Shown piece after piece: positions 41,626 through 50,651 of a stretch of DNA of 64,000 bases (position 1 is the first letter of the stretch; each line of letters opens with the position of its first letter). The position numbers and the translations under genes were made by a program. The DNA comes from CAZASK01 sp964487845 (GTDB taxonomy: Bacteria > Chlamydiota > Chlamydiia > Chlamydiales > FEN-1388): contig CAZASK010000001.1 in assembly GCA_964487845.1 (NCBI GenBank), positions 1-64,000 on the forward strand, given 5' to 3'. The notes under the pieces are model-generated. The model was not told where the DNA came from, searched no databases, and was given only the letters and a program-made list of their open reading frames with translations.

Positions 41626-42714
41626 ATGAAAAAATACAGTTCGCTCTTTGTGTGTATCATTCTTTTCTGTTGTTCGATGTGTTGGAGCGCACAGAATAAC
41701 GGGATGCATGATTGTATCAATTACCAGGAAAAAACAGCGAGTGTTATAAGCAGAGATGAGAGAGAAGTTTTAAAACTGCACAATCTTATTCTGGCTACTA
41801 AAAAAATCAAGCTCGATGAGTACCCAGATGCATTCAATCCTTCCATTTATAAAACCGATTTTGGCTATTTGATGAGTTTTCGGTATTGTCCAGATAGAAA
41901 CCATGATGCTTTTTCTTATGTAGGGCTTGTTCGTCTCAATAGAGATTTCGATCCTATTTCGCGTCCTCAGCTTGTGGAAACACGTTTTGGTAATAAAGAC
42001 ATTTCTCCACATGCTGAAGATGCACGAATTGTGAAAGTGAATGGGAAAATATATCTTGTCTATAACGACAGCCCGCATGTGTTTTTGCCTTCGATACGCG
42101 ATCATCGTGATATGTTTGTTGCAGAAGTAATAGAAGAGGATGGAAGATATCATCTTACTATCCCGATTCAACTCAAGCATATTATTAAGTATAACATACA
42201 GTACTGGCAGAAAAACTGGGTGCCATTTGAATGGCATAATCAATTTATGCTTGGCTATAGCATCGTGCCACATGAGGTAGTATATGCAGATCTTTCCAGC
42301 GGCATCTGTATTCCAGGAGATGCGTCTAGCATGCAACATGATTGGAAAAGAGGGGAGCTTCGGGGAGGTACTCCTGCGCAACTTGTAGATGGAGAATATT
42401 TGGCTTTTTTTCACTCTTCAATTGTAACTACATCTAGCACAACGCATGAAAAACCAATGCCACACTATTACATGGGGGCATATACATTTTCTGCAGAGCC
42501 GCCATTTAAAATTACAAAAATGTCAAAGACCCCGATAGCAGGGAAAAATTTTTACTCCTACTCGAAATATAATAAGCGTGTAATTTTCCCTGGCGGGTTT
42601 GTGGTTGACGACGAAGGGATCATTCACATTGCGTATGGTAAAAATGACCGTGAAATGTGGATTGCTTCTATTGATAAAGAGCAGCTGCAAGCAAGTTTAG
42701 TAGATGTTGAATAA
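41626..42714 (+). CDS. exported five-bladed beta-propeller, GH130/GH43-like
   Basis: The 362-residue protein has a Sec signal (residues about 1-21, ending CSMCWSAQ). The body repeats blade-like units: DEYPDAFNPSIYKTDFGYLM, EDARIVKVNGKIYLVYNDSP, KNWVPFEWHNQFMLGYSIVP, RGGTPAQLVDGEYLAFFHSS, and FPGGFVVDDEGIIHIAYG. The EDARI...YLVYND and K-N-W-x-P-F patterns are like GH130 phosphorylases and related glycosidases. I pick the ATG at 41626, with AGGTGG upstream, over a GTG six bases before. Activity and substrate are not provable from sequence. It is transcribed divergently from the GT25-methyltransferase gene. Confidence 0.7.
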   Translation: MKKYSSLFVCIILFCCSMCWSAQNNGMHDCINYQEKTASVISRDEREVLKLHNLILATKKIKLDEYPDAFNPSIYKTDFGYLMSFRYCPDRNHDAFSYVGLVRLNRDFDPISRPQLVETRFGNKDISPHAEDARIVKVNGKIYLVYNDSPHVFLPSIRDHRDMFVAEVIEEDGRYHLTIPIQLKHIIKYNIQYWQKNWVPFEWHNQFMLGYSIVPHEVVYADLSSGICIPGDASSMQHDWKRGELRGGTPAQLVDGEYLAFFHSSIVTTSSTTHEKPMPHYYMGAYTFSAEPPFKITKMSKTPIAGKNFYSYSKYNKRVIFPGGFVVDDEGIIHIAYGKNDREMWIASIDKEQLQASLVDVE

Positions 42715-42856
42715 AAATAGATTGTCATGATATCGTTTTTTAAAACAACAACAGAAAATTCATGTGCTGCATTAAAAATAGCTATCACACTTCTTCATTT
42801 TTACAGCATATAGTGTTGTATTCTGTTTTGTTTGTTCTTGCCTCTATTCTCGTCGT

Positions 42857-42873
42857 CGTGCGCGTAGCGCACG
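42857..42873 (+). other. GC-rich hairpin in the leader of the BrnQ-type gene
   Basis: A seven-base-pair stem (CGTGCGC / GCGCACG) with a GTA loop, followed by TATAATTCATTTTT, lies about 90 bases before the next start. The surrounding sequence resembles the hairpin region at 5897-5945 (CCTCTAT...GTCGTC...GC hairpin...AAT...TTTTT). Confidence 0.4.
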
Positions 42874-42966
42874 TATAATTCATTTTTAAATCGTTATTTT
42901 TTTTCTCGCGACAAATCAGAATGGTAGCTGATTTGCGCACATATGATTTATTGTATAAGGAATAGT

Positions 42967-44124
42967 ATGAAGAATTTTTTTACAAAACAGACGTTAGCCG
43001 CAGGGCTTGCGATGTTTTCTATGTTTTTTGGAGCTGGCAATATCATTTATCCACTCGCTGTAGGTCAGTATGCGGGTGATCAAAATATCTACGCTATGTC
43101 AGGCCTTATTTTAACAGCAGCGGTGATGCCTATTGCTGGAGTTATTGCAATTATTTTATTTGATGGGGATTATAAGGAATTTTTTGGTAGATTAGGAAAA
43201 ATTCCTGGTTTTTTTCTTGCGTTGCTTACAATTAGTTTGTTAGGGCCTTTAGGATCAACACCTCGTTGCATTACATTGGCCTACACTACTATTAAAAGTT
43301 CATTTCCAGATATTTCTTCTGTTTGGTTCAGTGCGATATCGTGTCTTCTTATTTTTGTATTGACCGTGAGAAAGAACCACATCATCACTATTTTAGGGTG
43401 GATATTAACGCCATTACTGCTTGGATCGCTTGCAACGATTATTATAATTGGATTTATCACAGCGGTCGATATCCAAGTCGTGGATGTTGAGCCTATGCAG
43501 ATGTTTTTGCACGGCTTGAAGGAGGGATACAATACAATGGATCTACTCGCTGCCTTTTTTATTTCATCTACAGTCATAGCGAGTCTCAAGCGAATCACGC
43601 AGCAAAATCCAGAAGCTGCGCCTTGCTATTTCGGGATAGCTATGAAGGCAAGTCTTATGGGAGCTGCTTTGCTTGCAGTAGTATATGTTGGCTTTAGTTA
43701 TTTAGCTGCCTTTCATGGAGGAGCTCTAACAATTCATGGCAAAGATGAGTTGTTAGCAGCACTTGCTATGCAATTAGTTGGCGCTCATGCAGGAATGTTG
43801 GTATGTACGACGGTTTCGCTGGCGTGCTTGACTACGGCGATTGCCTTGACTGCTGCATTTACAGAATTTCTTCATATTCACCTATTTCAAAAAAAAATAG
43901 GGTACGAGATGACATTGATTGGCGCGTTGTGTGCTACTTTTTTTATGTCCACATTTGAGTTTACGGGAATTTCTGCATTTTTGTGGCCTATTCTGCAAAT
44001 ATGTTATCCAGGGCTGATCGTGCTCACGTTGCTAAATATTGCATACAAACTTTTTAATTTTACAGTGATAAAGGGACCTGTATTTTGTGCGTTTGGACTT
44101 GCCTTGTATTTTTATTTTACTTAA
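42967..44124 (+). CDS. brnQ: branched-chain amino acid transporter, BrnQ/LIVCS family
   Basis: A 385-residue carrier with about 12 membrane segments. The start TLAAGLAMFSMFFGAGNIIY with PLAVG is the family signature, and GPLGSTPRCITLAYTT follows near residue 100. Family members import Leu, Ile and Val with sodium or protons, which an intracellular auxotroph needs. AAGGA precedes the ATG at 42967; an upstream in-frame ATG would add eight residues. Confidence 0.92.
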   Translation: MKNFFTKQTLAAGLAMFSMFFGAGNIIYPLAVGQYAGDQNIYAMSGLILTAAVMPIAGVIAIILFDGDYKEFFGRLGKIPGFFLALLTISLLGPLGSTPRCITLAYTTIKSSFPDISSVWFSAISCLLIFVLTVRKNHIITILGWILTPLLLGSLATIIIIGFITAVDIQVVDVEPMQMFLHGLKEGYNTMDLLAAFFISSTVIASLKRITQQNPEAAPCYFGIAMKASLMGAALLAVVYVGFSYLAAFHGGALTIHGKDELLAALAMQLVGAHAGMLVCTTVSLACLTTAIALTAAFTEFLHIHLFQKKIGYEMTLIGALCATFFMSTFEFTGISAFLWPILQICYPGLIVLTLLNIAYKLFNFTVIKGPVFCAFGLALYFYFT

Positions 44125-44216
44125 GTACATCTGGGTTAGCATTATTTACTTTGTAAAAACGATGCTTTCGTGGCACTATCCCCATCTTTATTTTAACAAA
44201 AAGAAAGGATGGGGAT

Positions 44217-44798
44217 ATGAAAAAATATTTATATCTGGCAGCGTTATTGTTTGCAGTTCATGTACAAGCAGAAGACACGTTGCCCGCTACTGATATGAGA
44301 GTGTATAAGACAAAAGAACAGGCTGGTGCTTACTCACTTTCGCTTCCAAATAGTTGGAAACCAATTACAGAAAATATGAAAGAGTATGTACTGTGGTATC
44401 CGAAAAACTGTAATTATACGGTGTGGGCAGAGGATCCTGTGATACATGTCTGGGCAGATACTGGCACCCCAGGACAACAGATTGTATGTAATGTTTTTGT
44501 CCTGAAGAAAACGGCTGGATTGGGGGCAAATTTTTATAACGAAATAGGACCATTTTTTTATCAGAGATTTTTCTATTTTACTCCTTTAGAATTTGGTTCT
44601 TTATCGATTGCAAATGTAAAAGCAAAATGGCAAACAGCGCAGTTTTTTGATCAGTCAAAAGCCTTGCAGCATTACTATATCTGCTTTTCTAAAGGTCTCT
44701 ATGTATACGAGATTTATTTTTGGGGAACTCCAGAGCTTATGGAAAAACGGTTTGGAGAGTTAAAAAATATAGCAACAAGTTTTACTTTGTTGAATTAA
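44217..44798 (+). CDS. hypothetical secreted protein, 193 aa
   Basis: A clean signal peptide (MKKYLYLAALLFAVHVQA, cleaved before EDT) precedes about 175 residues of beta-rich sequence with several Trp and Tyr (SLPNSWKPIT, VIHVWADTG, YVYEIYFWGTPELMEKRF). It resembles the general style of small periplasmic proteins that bind lipids or proteins, but I can name no family. A GAAAGGATGG motif lies upstream of the start. A terminator follows. Confidence 0.75.
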   Translation: MKKYLYLAALLFAVHVQAEDTLPATDMRVYKTKEQAGAYSLSLPNSWKPITENMKEYVLWYPKNCNYTVWAEDPVIHVWADTGTPGQQIVCNVFVLKKTAGLGANFYNEIGPFFYQRFFYFTPLEFGSLSIANVKAKWQTAQFFDQSKALQHYYICFSKGLYVYEIYFWGTPELMEKRFGELKNIATSFTLLN

Positions 44799-44840
44799 CT
44801 GCTCGACTATGGCTGCTACTGCAGCAGTATTTGAAGAAGA

Positions 44841-44868
44841 GCGTAAAATTCATTTTACGCTTCTTTTT
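44841..44868 (+). terminator. intrinsic terminator after the secreted protein gene
   Basis: GCGTAAAAT / ATTTTACGC form a nine-base-pair stem with a very short TC loop, followed by TTCTTTTT, 42 bases after the stop. Confidence 0.75.
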
Positions 44869-45029
44869 CAAGCCGATAGATAGTTGCCGCAATTTTTCAG
44901 AAGATAAACATCACATAGTTTCACATCAGTAGAACGTGGGTTCAAAATAATTATTAACAATAATTGTAGTATTTTTTTTGATTGAAATGGCCATACATGT
45001 TACATCTCCTATTTGAGGAGGCAGCATGT

Positions 45030-46637
45030 ATGGGACCAATAAAAAGTGCATATAATAATGGGAAGCTTGAATTACCGGGGCTTGGCAGCATTCAAGCTAC
45101 AGAAATTCAAGATACTGCTCGCTTTTCTCGAAAGATTGTACAGGGCATTCAATATGTAATCGCGACAATTGCGGGTCGTGTGCTCGAAGTGACGATTGAA
45201 GGTATAAATAAGAAATTTATTTTGCATGCTTCTAGCTTTAGAAAGTTCAAAAAGAATTTAAGAGAAAATAAAGCATATAGAGAGGCGGGAGGGTCAGCTT
45301 TTTTCTTGAATCGATCTGTCATCAATGAGATGAAGCAGTATTATCAAAAAACAGTCTCCAAAACGCCCTTAAAACAAGAGCAATTGTCCAGTACGTCAGC
45401 TGAGTCCAAGCAAGGCATTCAGTTGTCATCTCCACGTGTGACTTCTCAGCAGCCGAAGAAAGAAAATCCTTTAGAGCAGATAGAGAAAAATATTGTGCAC
45501 CTGAAGGATCATTTACAGGAGTTGCAGCAAGAAATGCAGTCTGTGAATACGTTCACGGACATACATCGTACGAAGTATGAAAAAGCGCTTCAGCAGCGAG
45601 ATGCGCTTTATTACAAAATGGAGCAACTTGTAGGTCAATCGCCTTCTTTAAAAATAGAAAAAGAGTTTCGAAGAATTGATGAATTGATTGTGAAGTTGAA
45701 TAGCAATTCTTTTTTTCTCGGTATTGCTGTTGAGCACAGTAAAGCGAATGCGTCTCAAGATGTGCGGAAGTTTTATGATATATTGCCAGAGTTAATAAAA
45801 AACAAAGAAGCTTCATTACAAGCATTAGAGTCGACAGCTGGCATAGCTCTTCAGGTGATCAAAAAACCAATTGAAGAAATCCTCAAAAACACAAAGCTTT
45901 TTCTTACGGAAGGTGTCCCGTTAGGATTAAAAGGATTTCTTACCGATTATTTGAACAAAATCAATTCTATACAGGCAGCGAAAACGACAACAGAAAAAGT
46001 ATATGCAGTAGGAGTGTCGTTGCTTAATGTTCTCGGGTTTGTGGCAAAGCCTTTATTCCAGTATCTTGATAGTGCCAACAATATGAGTTTTGTTGAGTTG
46101 CTAGCATCATGTGCTCTGAATCTTGGTGCGCAGATGCTCACTACAAAATGCACAGATTGGATATGTGATAAATATAAGTTATCCCCGGCAACAAGACAAA
46201 TCTTTCAAGGTGTCAGTTCTATGCTCATCATGACGCTCAATCCTGGTGGAAGGCTTATGAACACGGTGTTTGAGACTCCTGAGCGAGTAAATAAGCGTAT
46301 TGAAAGTCAAGATATGGCAGCTATTTCAGATAAGTTATTTGAAAAAAGAAGAGGGTTGATAAATAGGCAATGGGGAAAGCGGGTGTTTATTCGCACGAAT
46401 CATAATAATGTCTACCGCTATTATAAAATGGGTCGTAGTGACGACATAAACAAACCCCTTGAGATGACGCCAGTAAGTAATGAAGAAGCGCATGGTGGAT
46501 GTCCTGGATTTAGAAAGATTTATTCAATCGATGCTATTGATTCGTGGGCTCCAGACAGGAATTTGATCAGTCGAGGATTTATGGGGCTCTACCATTTTTT
46601 TGCTAGAGACTATGATAATTTAATTAATAGTGGTTAG
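45030..46637 (+). CDS. large hypothetical protein with coiled coil and hydrophobic segments, effector-like
   Basis: A 535-residue protein with no domain I know. GGAGG eight bases upstream supports the ATG at 45030. It has a Ser/Gln-rich linker near residues 115-150, a coiled coil at about 150-210 (LEQIEKNIVHLKDHLQELQQ), hydrophobic stretches at about 285-400 (YAVGVSLLNVLGFVAKPLFQ and FVELLASCALNLGAQML), and a basic-aromatic C-terminus. Coiled coil plus hydrophobic patch without a Sec signal is common in type III-secreted chlamydial proteins. It stands alone between a terminator and tRNA-Leu. Confidence 0.7.
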   Translation: MGPIKSAYNNGKLELPGLGSIQATEIQDTARFSRKIVQGIQYVIATIAGRVLEVTIEGINKKFILHASSFRKFKKNLRENKAYREAGGSAFFLNRSVINEMKQYYQKTVSKTPLKQEQLSSTSAESKQGIQLSSPRVTSQQPKKENPLEQIEKNIVHLKDHLQELQQEMQSVNTFTDIHRTKYEKALQQRDALYYKMEQLVGQSPSLKIEKEFRRIDELIVKLNSNSFFLGIAVEHSKANASQDVRKFYDILPELIKNKEASLQALESTAGIALQVIKKPIEEILKNTKLFLTEGVPLGLKGFLTDYLNKINSIQAAKTTTEKVYAVGVSLLNVLGFVAKPLFQYLDSANNMSFVELLASCALNLGAQMLTTKCTDWICDKYKLSPATRQIFQGVSSMLIMTLNPGGRLMNTVFETPERVNKRIESQDMAAISDKLFEKRRGLINRQWGKRVFIRTNHNNVYRYYKMGRSDDINKPLEMTPVSNEEAHGGCPGFRKIYSIDAIDSWAPDRNLISRGFMGLYHFFARDYDNLINSG

Positions 46638-46652
46638 AAAAAGCCGCAATGA

Positions 46653-46669
46653 ATCACGCAATGCGTGAT
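46653..46669. other. 17-base near-perfect palindrome after the effector-like gene
   Basis: ATCACGCA-A-TGCGTGAT lies 15 bases past the stop at 46637. It may be part of a weak terminator; no T-run follows. Confidence 0.35.
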
Positions 46670-46825
46670 ACGATGTATTGACTCAAATTTGGCTCCATTT
46701 TTTTACCGACCAATACAGGAAGTTGTAAGGAGTTTTTGGAAATCAAAAAAGTTGGCTGGTGGCGGATAAAAATTGATCTTAATAATAAAGCAGCTTAAGC
46801 CAGCAAAGACTTAAGCTCTTTAAGA

Positions 46826-46864
46826 AAGAAGGTAACTAAGTCCCGTTTAAGGACTTACCTTCTT
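46826..46864 (-). terminator. hairpin downstream of tRNA-Leu
   Basis: AAGAAGGTAA and GTCC pair with GGACTTACCTTCTT across a short loop, with a four-base bulge. It lies 12 bases past the tRNA 3' end on the minus strand, but the following sequence has only scattered T's. Confidence 0.35.
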
Positions 46865-46875
46865 ACGGTTTGGCA

Positions 46876-46958
46876 TGCTCAGAGCCGGACTCGAACCGGC
46901 ACGGGGTTGCCCCCAAGGGATTTTAAGTCCCTAGTGTCTACCATTTCACCATCCGAGC
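46876..46958 (-). tRNA. tRNA-Leu (TAA)
   Basis: The minus strand folds into a type II tRNA of 83 bases with acceptor GCTCGGA / TCTGAGC (one G-T pair) and discriminator A, a D arm with TGGTGAAATGGTAGACAC, anticodon stem AGGGA / TCCCT around CTTAAAA (anticodon TAA), a long variable arm, and T arm GGTTCGAGTCC. No CCA is encoded. Confidence 0.95.
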
Positions 46959-46977
46959 ATGATAGAAGTGTGGATAG

Positions 46978-47007
46978 ACTATAGCAAAAAGATTGGTTGA
47001 TCTACAA
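46978..47007 (-). promoter_or_regulatory. candidate sigma66 promoter for tRNA-Leu
   Basis: TTGTAG (47007-47002), an 18-base spacer and TATAGT (46983-46978) lie 19 bases upstream of the tRNA on the minus strand. The -35 is the same as that of the tRNA-Arg promoter. Confidence 0.5.
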
Positions 47008-47026
47008 GTGTTTAATTCTAGCAGGT

Positions 47027-47061
47027 AAAACTTTCTACCGTCCCTACGCACGATAGAAAGT
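47027..47061 (-). terminator. terminator after the SNF transporter gene
   Basis: An eleven-base-pair stem with one G-T pair (ACTTTCTATCG / CGGTAGAAAGT on the minus strand) and a ten-base loop, followed by TTTTA, lies 14 bases past the stop at 47075. Confidence 0.5.
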
Positions 47062-47074
47062 CTTACTATGAAAG

Positions 47075-48472
47075 TTATTGATGCGTGAGTGCAGTCTGAA
47101 ACAACATGTCTATATTAATGCACTCCATATGTTGAAGAATGATCACGATAATTGCCGCAGGAACAAGATATCGAATCATAAAACGCCATGGTCTATACAT
47201 CCATCCTAGTGTTGTCGTTTGCATAAATTCTTCTCTTTTACGCATAGGATCGAGTTTCCATCCAATGAATAACGAAGTAAGGAGTCCGCCGAGTGGCAGT
47301 AGCCAGACAGAGGTCAGTGTGTTGATTGTCTCAAAAAATGTTTTTCCATACAGCTCTTCCCAGTTGCAGAAGACACCTTTTGAAAATGAGAGTGCGCTAG
47401 GAATGCCGAAAACAAATAGCGATACCCCCACAATTATGGCAGCACGTCTTCTACTTATATCATACAAATCAATGAGAGTCGCTACAATCACTTCAACAAA
47501 CGCAATAGCAGAAGTAAGTGCAGAAAATGAAAATAGGGTAAAGAAAAGTGTCGAGAGCAAAAGCGAGCCAGGAAGTTTTGCGAATAAAACAGGAAGTGTT
47601 TTAAATACAAGTCCAAAACCAGCTTGTGGAGGCATATTAAATGTAAACATGATAGGAAATATAGTCATCGCACACAGTAGAGACACGACGATCACCATCG
47701 AAGATACAATCAAGGATGTCTTTGGAACATCATCACTCTTATTCATATAGCTGCCATAGGTGAGCATAATTGCCTGGCCCAGACTCAGGGTAAATAAAGA
47801 AAGCCCAAGAGCCTCTAGTATAGAAGAGGGGTGTAGTTTTGAAAAATCTGGAGTAAACACAAAATGCAATGCAGCTTGGAAGCCATCGAGGGTGAGATTA
47901 AAGCAAAAGAGTAGCGAAACGAGGATGAGTAATAACGAGGTCATTAACTTACTCCAGTGTTCCACACCGCGACGAATGCCACGAAATACAACGCTTACAC
48001 TAATCGCAGTGAAGACAGCATGCCAAAAGAGGGTAATGTCACCAGATTGGCTTAGTGTTTCAAAAAGTTGTCCGATTTCTTCTGGAGAGCAGCCTGCGTA
48101 AAACTGATTGAGTGACATGAGAACATAATTGAGTCCCCAGCCAGCAATGACGCTATAAAAACTCATAATCAGAAACGATGAAATAACACCAAGCCAGCCG
48201 GCTAGACGCCAAGGAGTGGCTACGTGTGTGAGTATGCCAAAGACAGGGACTGCACTTTTTTGTCCTGCTCTTCCGACCAATAGTTCTCCAATAAAGAGGG
48301 GGATGCCGATAAAGAGCGTGCAGAGGATGTACACAAGGATAAAAGCGCCTCCTCCATTTTCGCCCGTTACATAGGGGAATTTCCAAAGTGTGCCCAGGCC
48401 AATGGCCGATCCCGCTGCTGCCATAACAAAACCGAGTCTTGAGCTCCAATGTTCGCGTGGTTTATTGTTCAT
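47075..48472 (-). CDS. sodium-dependent amino acid transporter, SNF family
   Basis: A neurotransmitter:sodium symporter homolog of 465 residues, the LeuT/TnaT type. REHWSSRLGFVMAAAGSAIG followed by LGTLWKFPYVTGENGGGAF is the family signature, with the sodium sites in the first helix; about 11-12 membrane segments follow. Chlamydiae use such carriers to take up amino acids from the host. The start at 48472 is preferred to an upstream ATG, since it begins just before the conserved NNKPREHW. Confidence 0.92.
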   Translation of the reverse strand: MNNKPREHWSSRLGFVMAAAGSAIGLGTLWKFPYVTGENGGGAFILVYILCTLFIGIPLFIGELLVGRAGQKSAVPVFGILTHVATPWRLAGWLGVISSFLIMSFYSVIAGWGLNYVLMSLNQFYAGCSPEEIGQLFETLSQSGDITLFWHAVFTAISVSVVFRGIRRGVEHWSKLMTSLLLILVSLLFCFNLTLDGFQAALHFVFTPDFSKLHPSSILEALGLSLFTLSLGQAIMLTYGSYMNKSDDVPKTSLIVSSMVIVVSLLCAMTIFPIMFTFNMPPQAGFGLVFKTLPVLFAKLPGSLLLSTLFFTLFSFSALTSAIAFVEVIVATLIDLYDISRRRAAIIVGVSLFVFGIPSALSFSKGVFCNWEELYGKTFFETINTLTSVWLLPLGGLLTSLFIGWKLDPMRKREEFMQTTTLGWMYRPWRFMIRYLVPAAIIVIILQHMECINIDMLFQTALTHQ

Positions 48473-48812
48473 GTAATACCTCTTGTGCTGTAGCAAATTG
48501 TAACTCATATAGCGTAAAGCTAATGAGGATGATCATAATTAACAAAAAGCAGTAGTCCCAGATCTCAGAATAAAAATGAGATACAGGATTTTTTGCTGGG
48601 GATAAAAAAAGGGCTGATAAAAATAGGATGATTACCGGGATGCCCCGGATGTGGATTGTGACGAGGTGAATAGAATGAAAAACGTGTTGTACATCGAAAA
48701 TGATTGCCCTTTACCACGTGAAAAAAATAAGTATAGTATATTGAATCTTAGGGTGTCAAGATTTTCTTATTTTCCAACCACCGGGCATGTGCTACCGGTG
48801 ATTGGGGGGGTG
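48473..48812. other. intergenic region between SNF transporter and ybaB
   Basis: No gene is visible in these 340 bases. They hold a GC hairpin (CCGGG / CCCGG at 48635-48648), which on the minus strand lies upstream of the SNF start and is followed by TAAT and a T-run, a second hairpin with arms CCACCGG / CCGGTG near 48779-48800, and a G7 tract at 48804-48810 right after the ybaB stop. The second hairpin has no T-run on the minus strand. Confidence 0.4.
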
Positions 48813-49136
48813 TTAAAATCCAAATAGAGAGAGGTCCGATAAAGCTGGCATATCTCCGGCGGAAGACTGCTCTTTAATTTTCGTGCAGGCATCCATGTAG
48901 GCTGCTTTTATGAGTGTTTCTAGACCTGTAATATCATCTGGATCCACACACTCTGGCTTGATACGTATTAACTTCATTTCGTGCGAGCCATTCAGTGTGA
49001 TTTCTACAAGATCGCCTCCCGCGCTTCCTGTTGCCTCTAGACTATCCAATTTATTTAAGAAGTCTTCCTGCATTTGATTCAGTTGCTGTTTAAATGCTTT
49101 GGCTTGCTTTTTTTGTTTTAAAAATCCGCTTCCCAT
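48813..49136 (-). CDS. ybaB: YbaB/EbfC family nucleoid-associated protein
   Basis: A 107-residue dimeric DNA-binding protein. The first helix QAKAFKQQLNQMQEDFLNKL, then GDLVEITLNGSHEMKLIRIK and a C-terminal helix with TLIKAAYMDACTKIKEQS, are the family pattern. It lies eight bases after dnaX, the usual dnaX-ybaB pair. Confidence 0.92.
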   Translation of the reverse strand: MGSGFLKQKKQAKAFKQQLNQMQEDFLNKLDSLEATGSAGGDLVEITLNGSHEMKLIRIKPECVDPDDITGLETLIKAAYMDACTKIKEQSSAGDMPALSDLSLFGF

Positions 49137-49144
49137 ATCTCTTC

Positions 49145-50560
49145 CTACTTGTCTTGTTTTTGTTTTTTTTGTAGCGATCCTTCTAGTTCAACGGCAGCAA
49201 ATTGCATCAGCGTGTCATAGCGACTTTGAGTGGCCTGTGGTATAGGCTTGGATGATGAAGTAGGCGGTGCAATGATTGGAGGTGTTGGTTTTTCATCTTG
49301 CAGCGTTGCCAAAATTTCCCGTTTGGGGCTCAGTGGCTTTTCTTCTAGAGAAGAAGTTGTTGCTGGAGTTGCTGCGCTCTTTTGAGGTGGAGGGGTTGCT
49401 GGAGATTGTTTGTGCTGGAGTGCGTGCTCCAGCTTCGATAGTCTCATGACAATTTGATCAATAGGAAGGAGTGCTTTTAGTCTCATTACCTTGAGAAGAA
49501 TCGTTTCTAGAAAGATACGTTGTGAGATTGCAACCTTCATCGCCTGCTCTGAGCTTGCGAGGATGTCAAGGATCGCAATACACTCCTCTGGGGAGTATTG
49601 TGTGCTGACAGATCTAATGTGCTCGAGGTAGGTGCTGTCTTCATAAGCTTGCTCGTCTGCACAGCCAAGTTGGCAATGGACGATGCGGCGAATATGATGA
49701 ATCAAGTCTTTGAGGAAGTAATGGATGTCCTTCCCCTGGCTGAAGATAGCCTGGGAAATTTCAAATACGGTCGCATATTTTTGCTCTTGATATGCGGAAT
49801 CAAATGCATAGAGCCATGTTCTTGGGAGAATGCCCAAAGCTTCTTGAATAGTACTCATCTGAATGGATGGGCTATAGGCAGTCAAGAGGTCAAACATCGA
49901 CTCAGCATCGCGAAGGCCTCCTTCTGCATATTGCGCAAGACTAAATAAAGCCTCTTCAGTGACCTGTATCTGAGATTCTATGGCAATACGTTTGAGTTTA
50001 TCTACAATAAGTGTAGCAGGGATGCGTCTTAAGTGAAAACGCTGACATCTGCTGAGAATAGTCTCTGGAACTTTATGGGGCTCAGTAGTGGCAAATAAAA
50101 ATTTTACTTTTTCTGGGGGTTCTTCAAGCGTCTTCAGAAGTGCATTAAAGGCTTCCTTTGTGAGCATATGCACTTCGTCGATGATATACACCTTGTATTT
50201 TCCTGAGGATGGCGCATATCCTACGGACTCTGTGATGACACGGATGTCATCAATTCCTCTATGAGAAGCTCCGTCTATTTCAAGGATGTCAAGAGAGGCA
50301 TTATTTGCGATTTCTAGGCAGGATGGACAGATGTTGCATGGCTCCGCATCTTCAGTGCGCTTATCACACATTAAGGCTTTTGCAAGCAGGCGTGCGATAG
50401 TTGTTTTTCCTGTTCCTCGAGACCCAGAAAAGAGGTACGCCGATGAAAGACGATTTGTTTTTAGCCCATTTTTCAATGTCGAAATAATGGCATCTTGTCC
50501 CAACACTTCTTGAAATGTTTTTGGGCGGTATTTGCGGGCAAGAACCTGGTATTGCGACAT
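49145..50560 (-). CDS. dnaX: DNA polymerase III subunits gamma/tau
   Basis: The clamp-loader ATPase, 471 residues. YRPKTFQEVLGQDAIISTL opens the protein; Walker A GSRGTGKTTIARLLAKAL, the zinc module with CDK...CNICPSC, VYIIDEVHMLTKEAFNALLK and the sensor LSRCQRFHLRR follow. The C-terminal part is a Pro/Ser/Thr-rich linker with a short end, much smaller than E. coli tau, so it is a gamma-type protein. Order dnaX-ybaB is conserved. Confidence 0.95.
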   Translation of the reverse strand: MSQYQVLARKYRPKTFQEVLGQDAIISTLKNGLKTNRLSSAYLFSGSRGTGKTTIARLLAKALMCDKRTEDAEPCNICPSCLEIANNASLDILEIDGASHRGIDDIRVITESVGYAPSSGKYKVYIIDEVHMLTKEAFNALLKTLEEPPEKVKFLFATTEPHKVPETILSRCQRFHLRRIPATLIVDKLKRIAIESQIQVTEEALFSLAQYAEGGLRDAESMFDLLTAYSPSIQMSTIQEALGILPRTWLYAFDSAYQEQKYATVFEISQAIFSQGKDIHYFLKDLIHHIRRIVHCQLGCADEQAYEDSTYLEHIRSVSTQYSPEECIAILDILASSEQAMKVAISQRIFLETILLKVMRLKALLPIDQIVMRLSKLEHALQHKQSPATPPPQKSAATPATTSSLEEKPLSPKREILATLQDEKPTPPIIAPPTSSSKPIPQATQSRYDTLMQFAAVELEGSLQKKQKQDK

Positions 50561-50651
50561 GATTAGCTCTTTGTATGCAACAGTTGAACTCCTAGATAAG
50601 GTTAGAAGCTTTCAGGAATTCAATCAAGTACTAGATCGTCCTCTGCAAGAG

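Noticed and set aside
46826..46864. Reading the inverted repeat beside tRNA-Leu as a mobile element end
   Set aside because: Only one short imperfect hairpin, no second copy or duplication; a weak tRNA terminator is simpler.
48804..48810. G7 tract as a phase-variation switch
   Set aside because: It lies after the ybaB stop, outside any reading frame, so slippage would change no protein.
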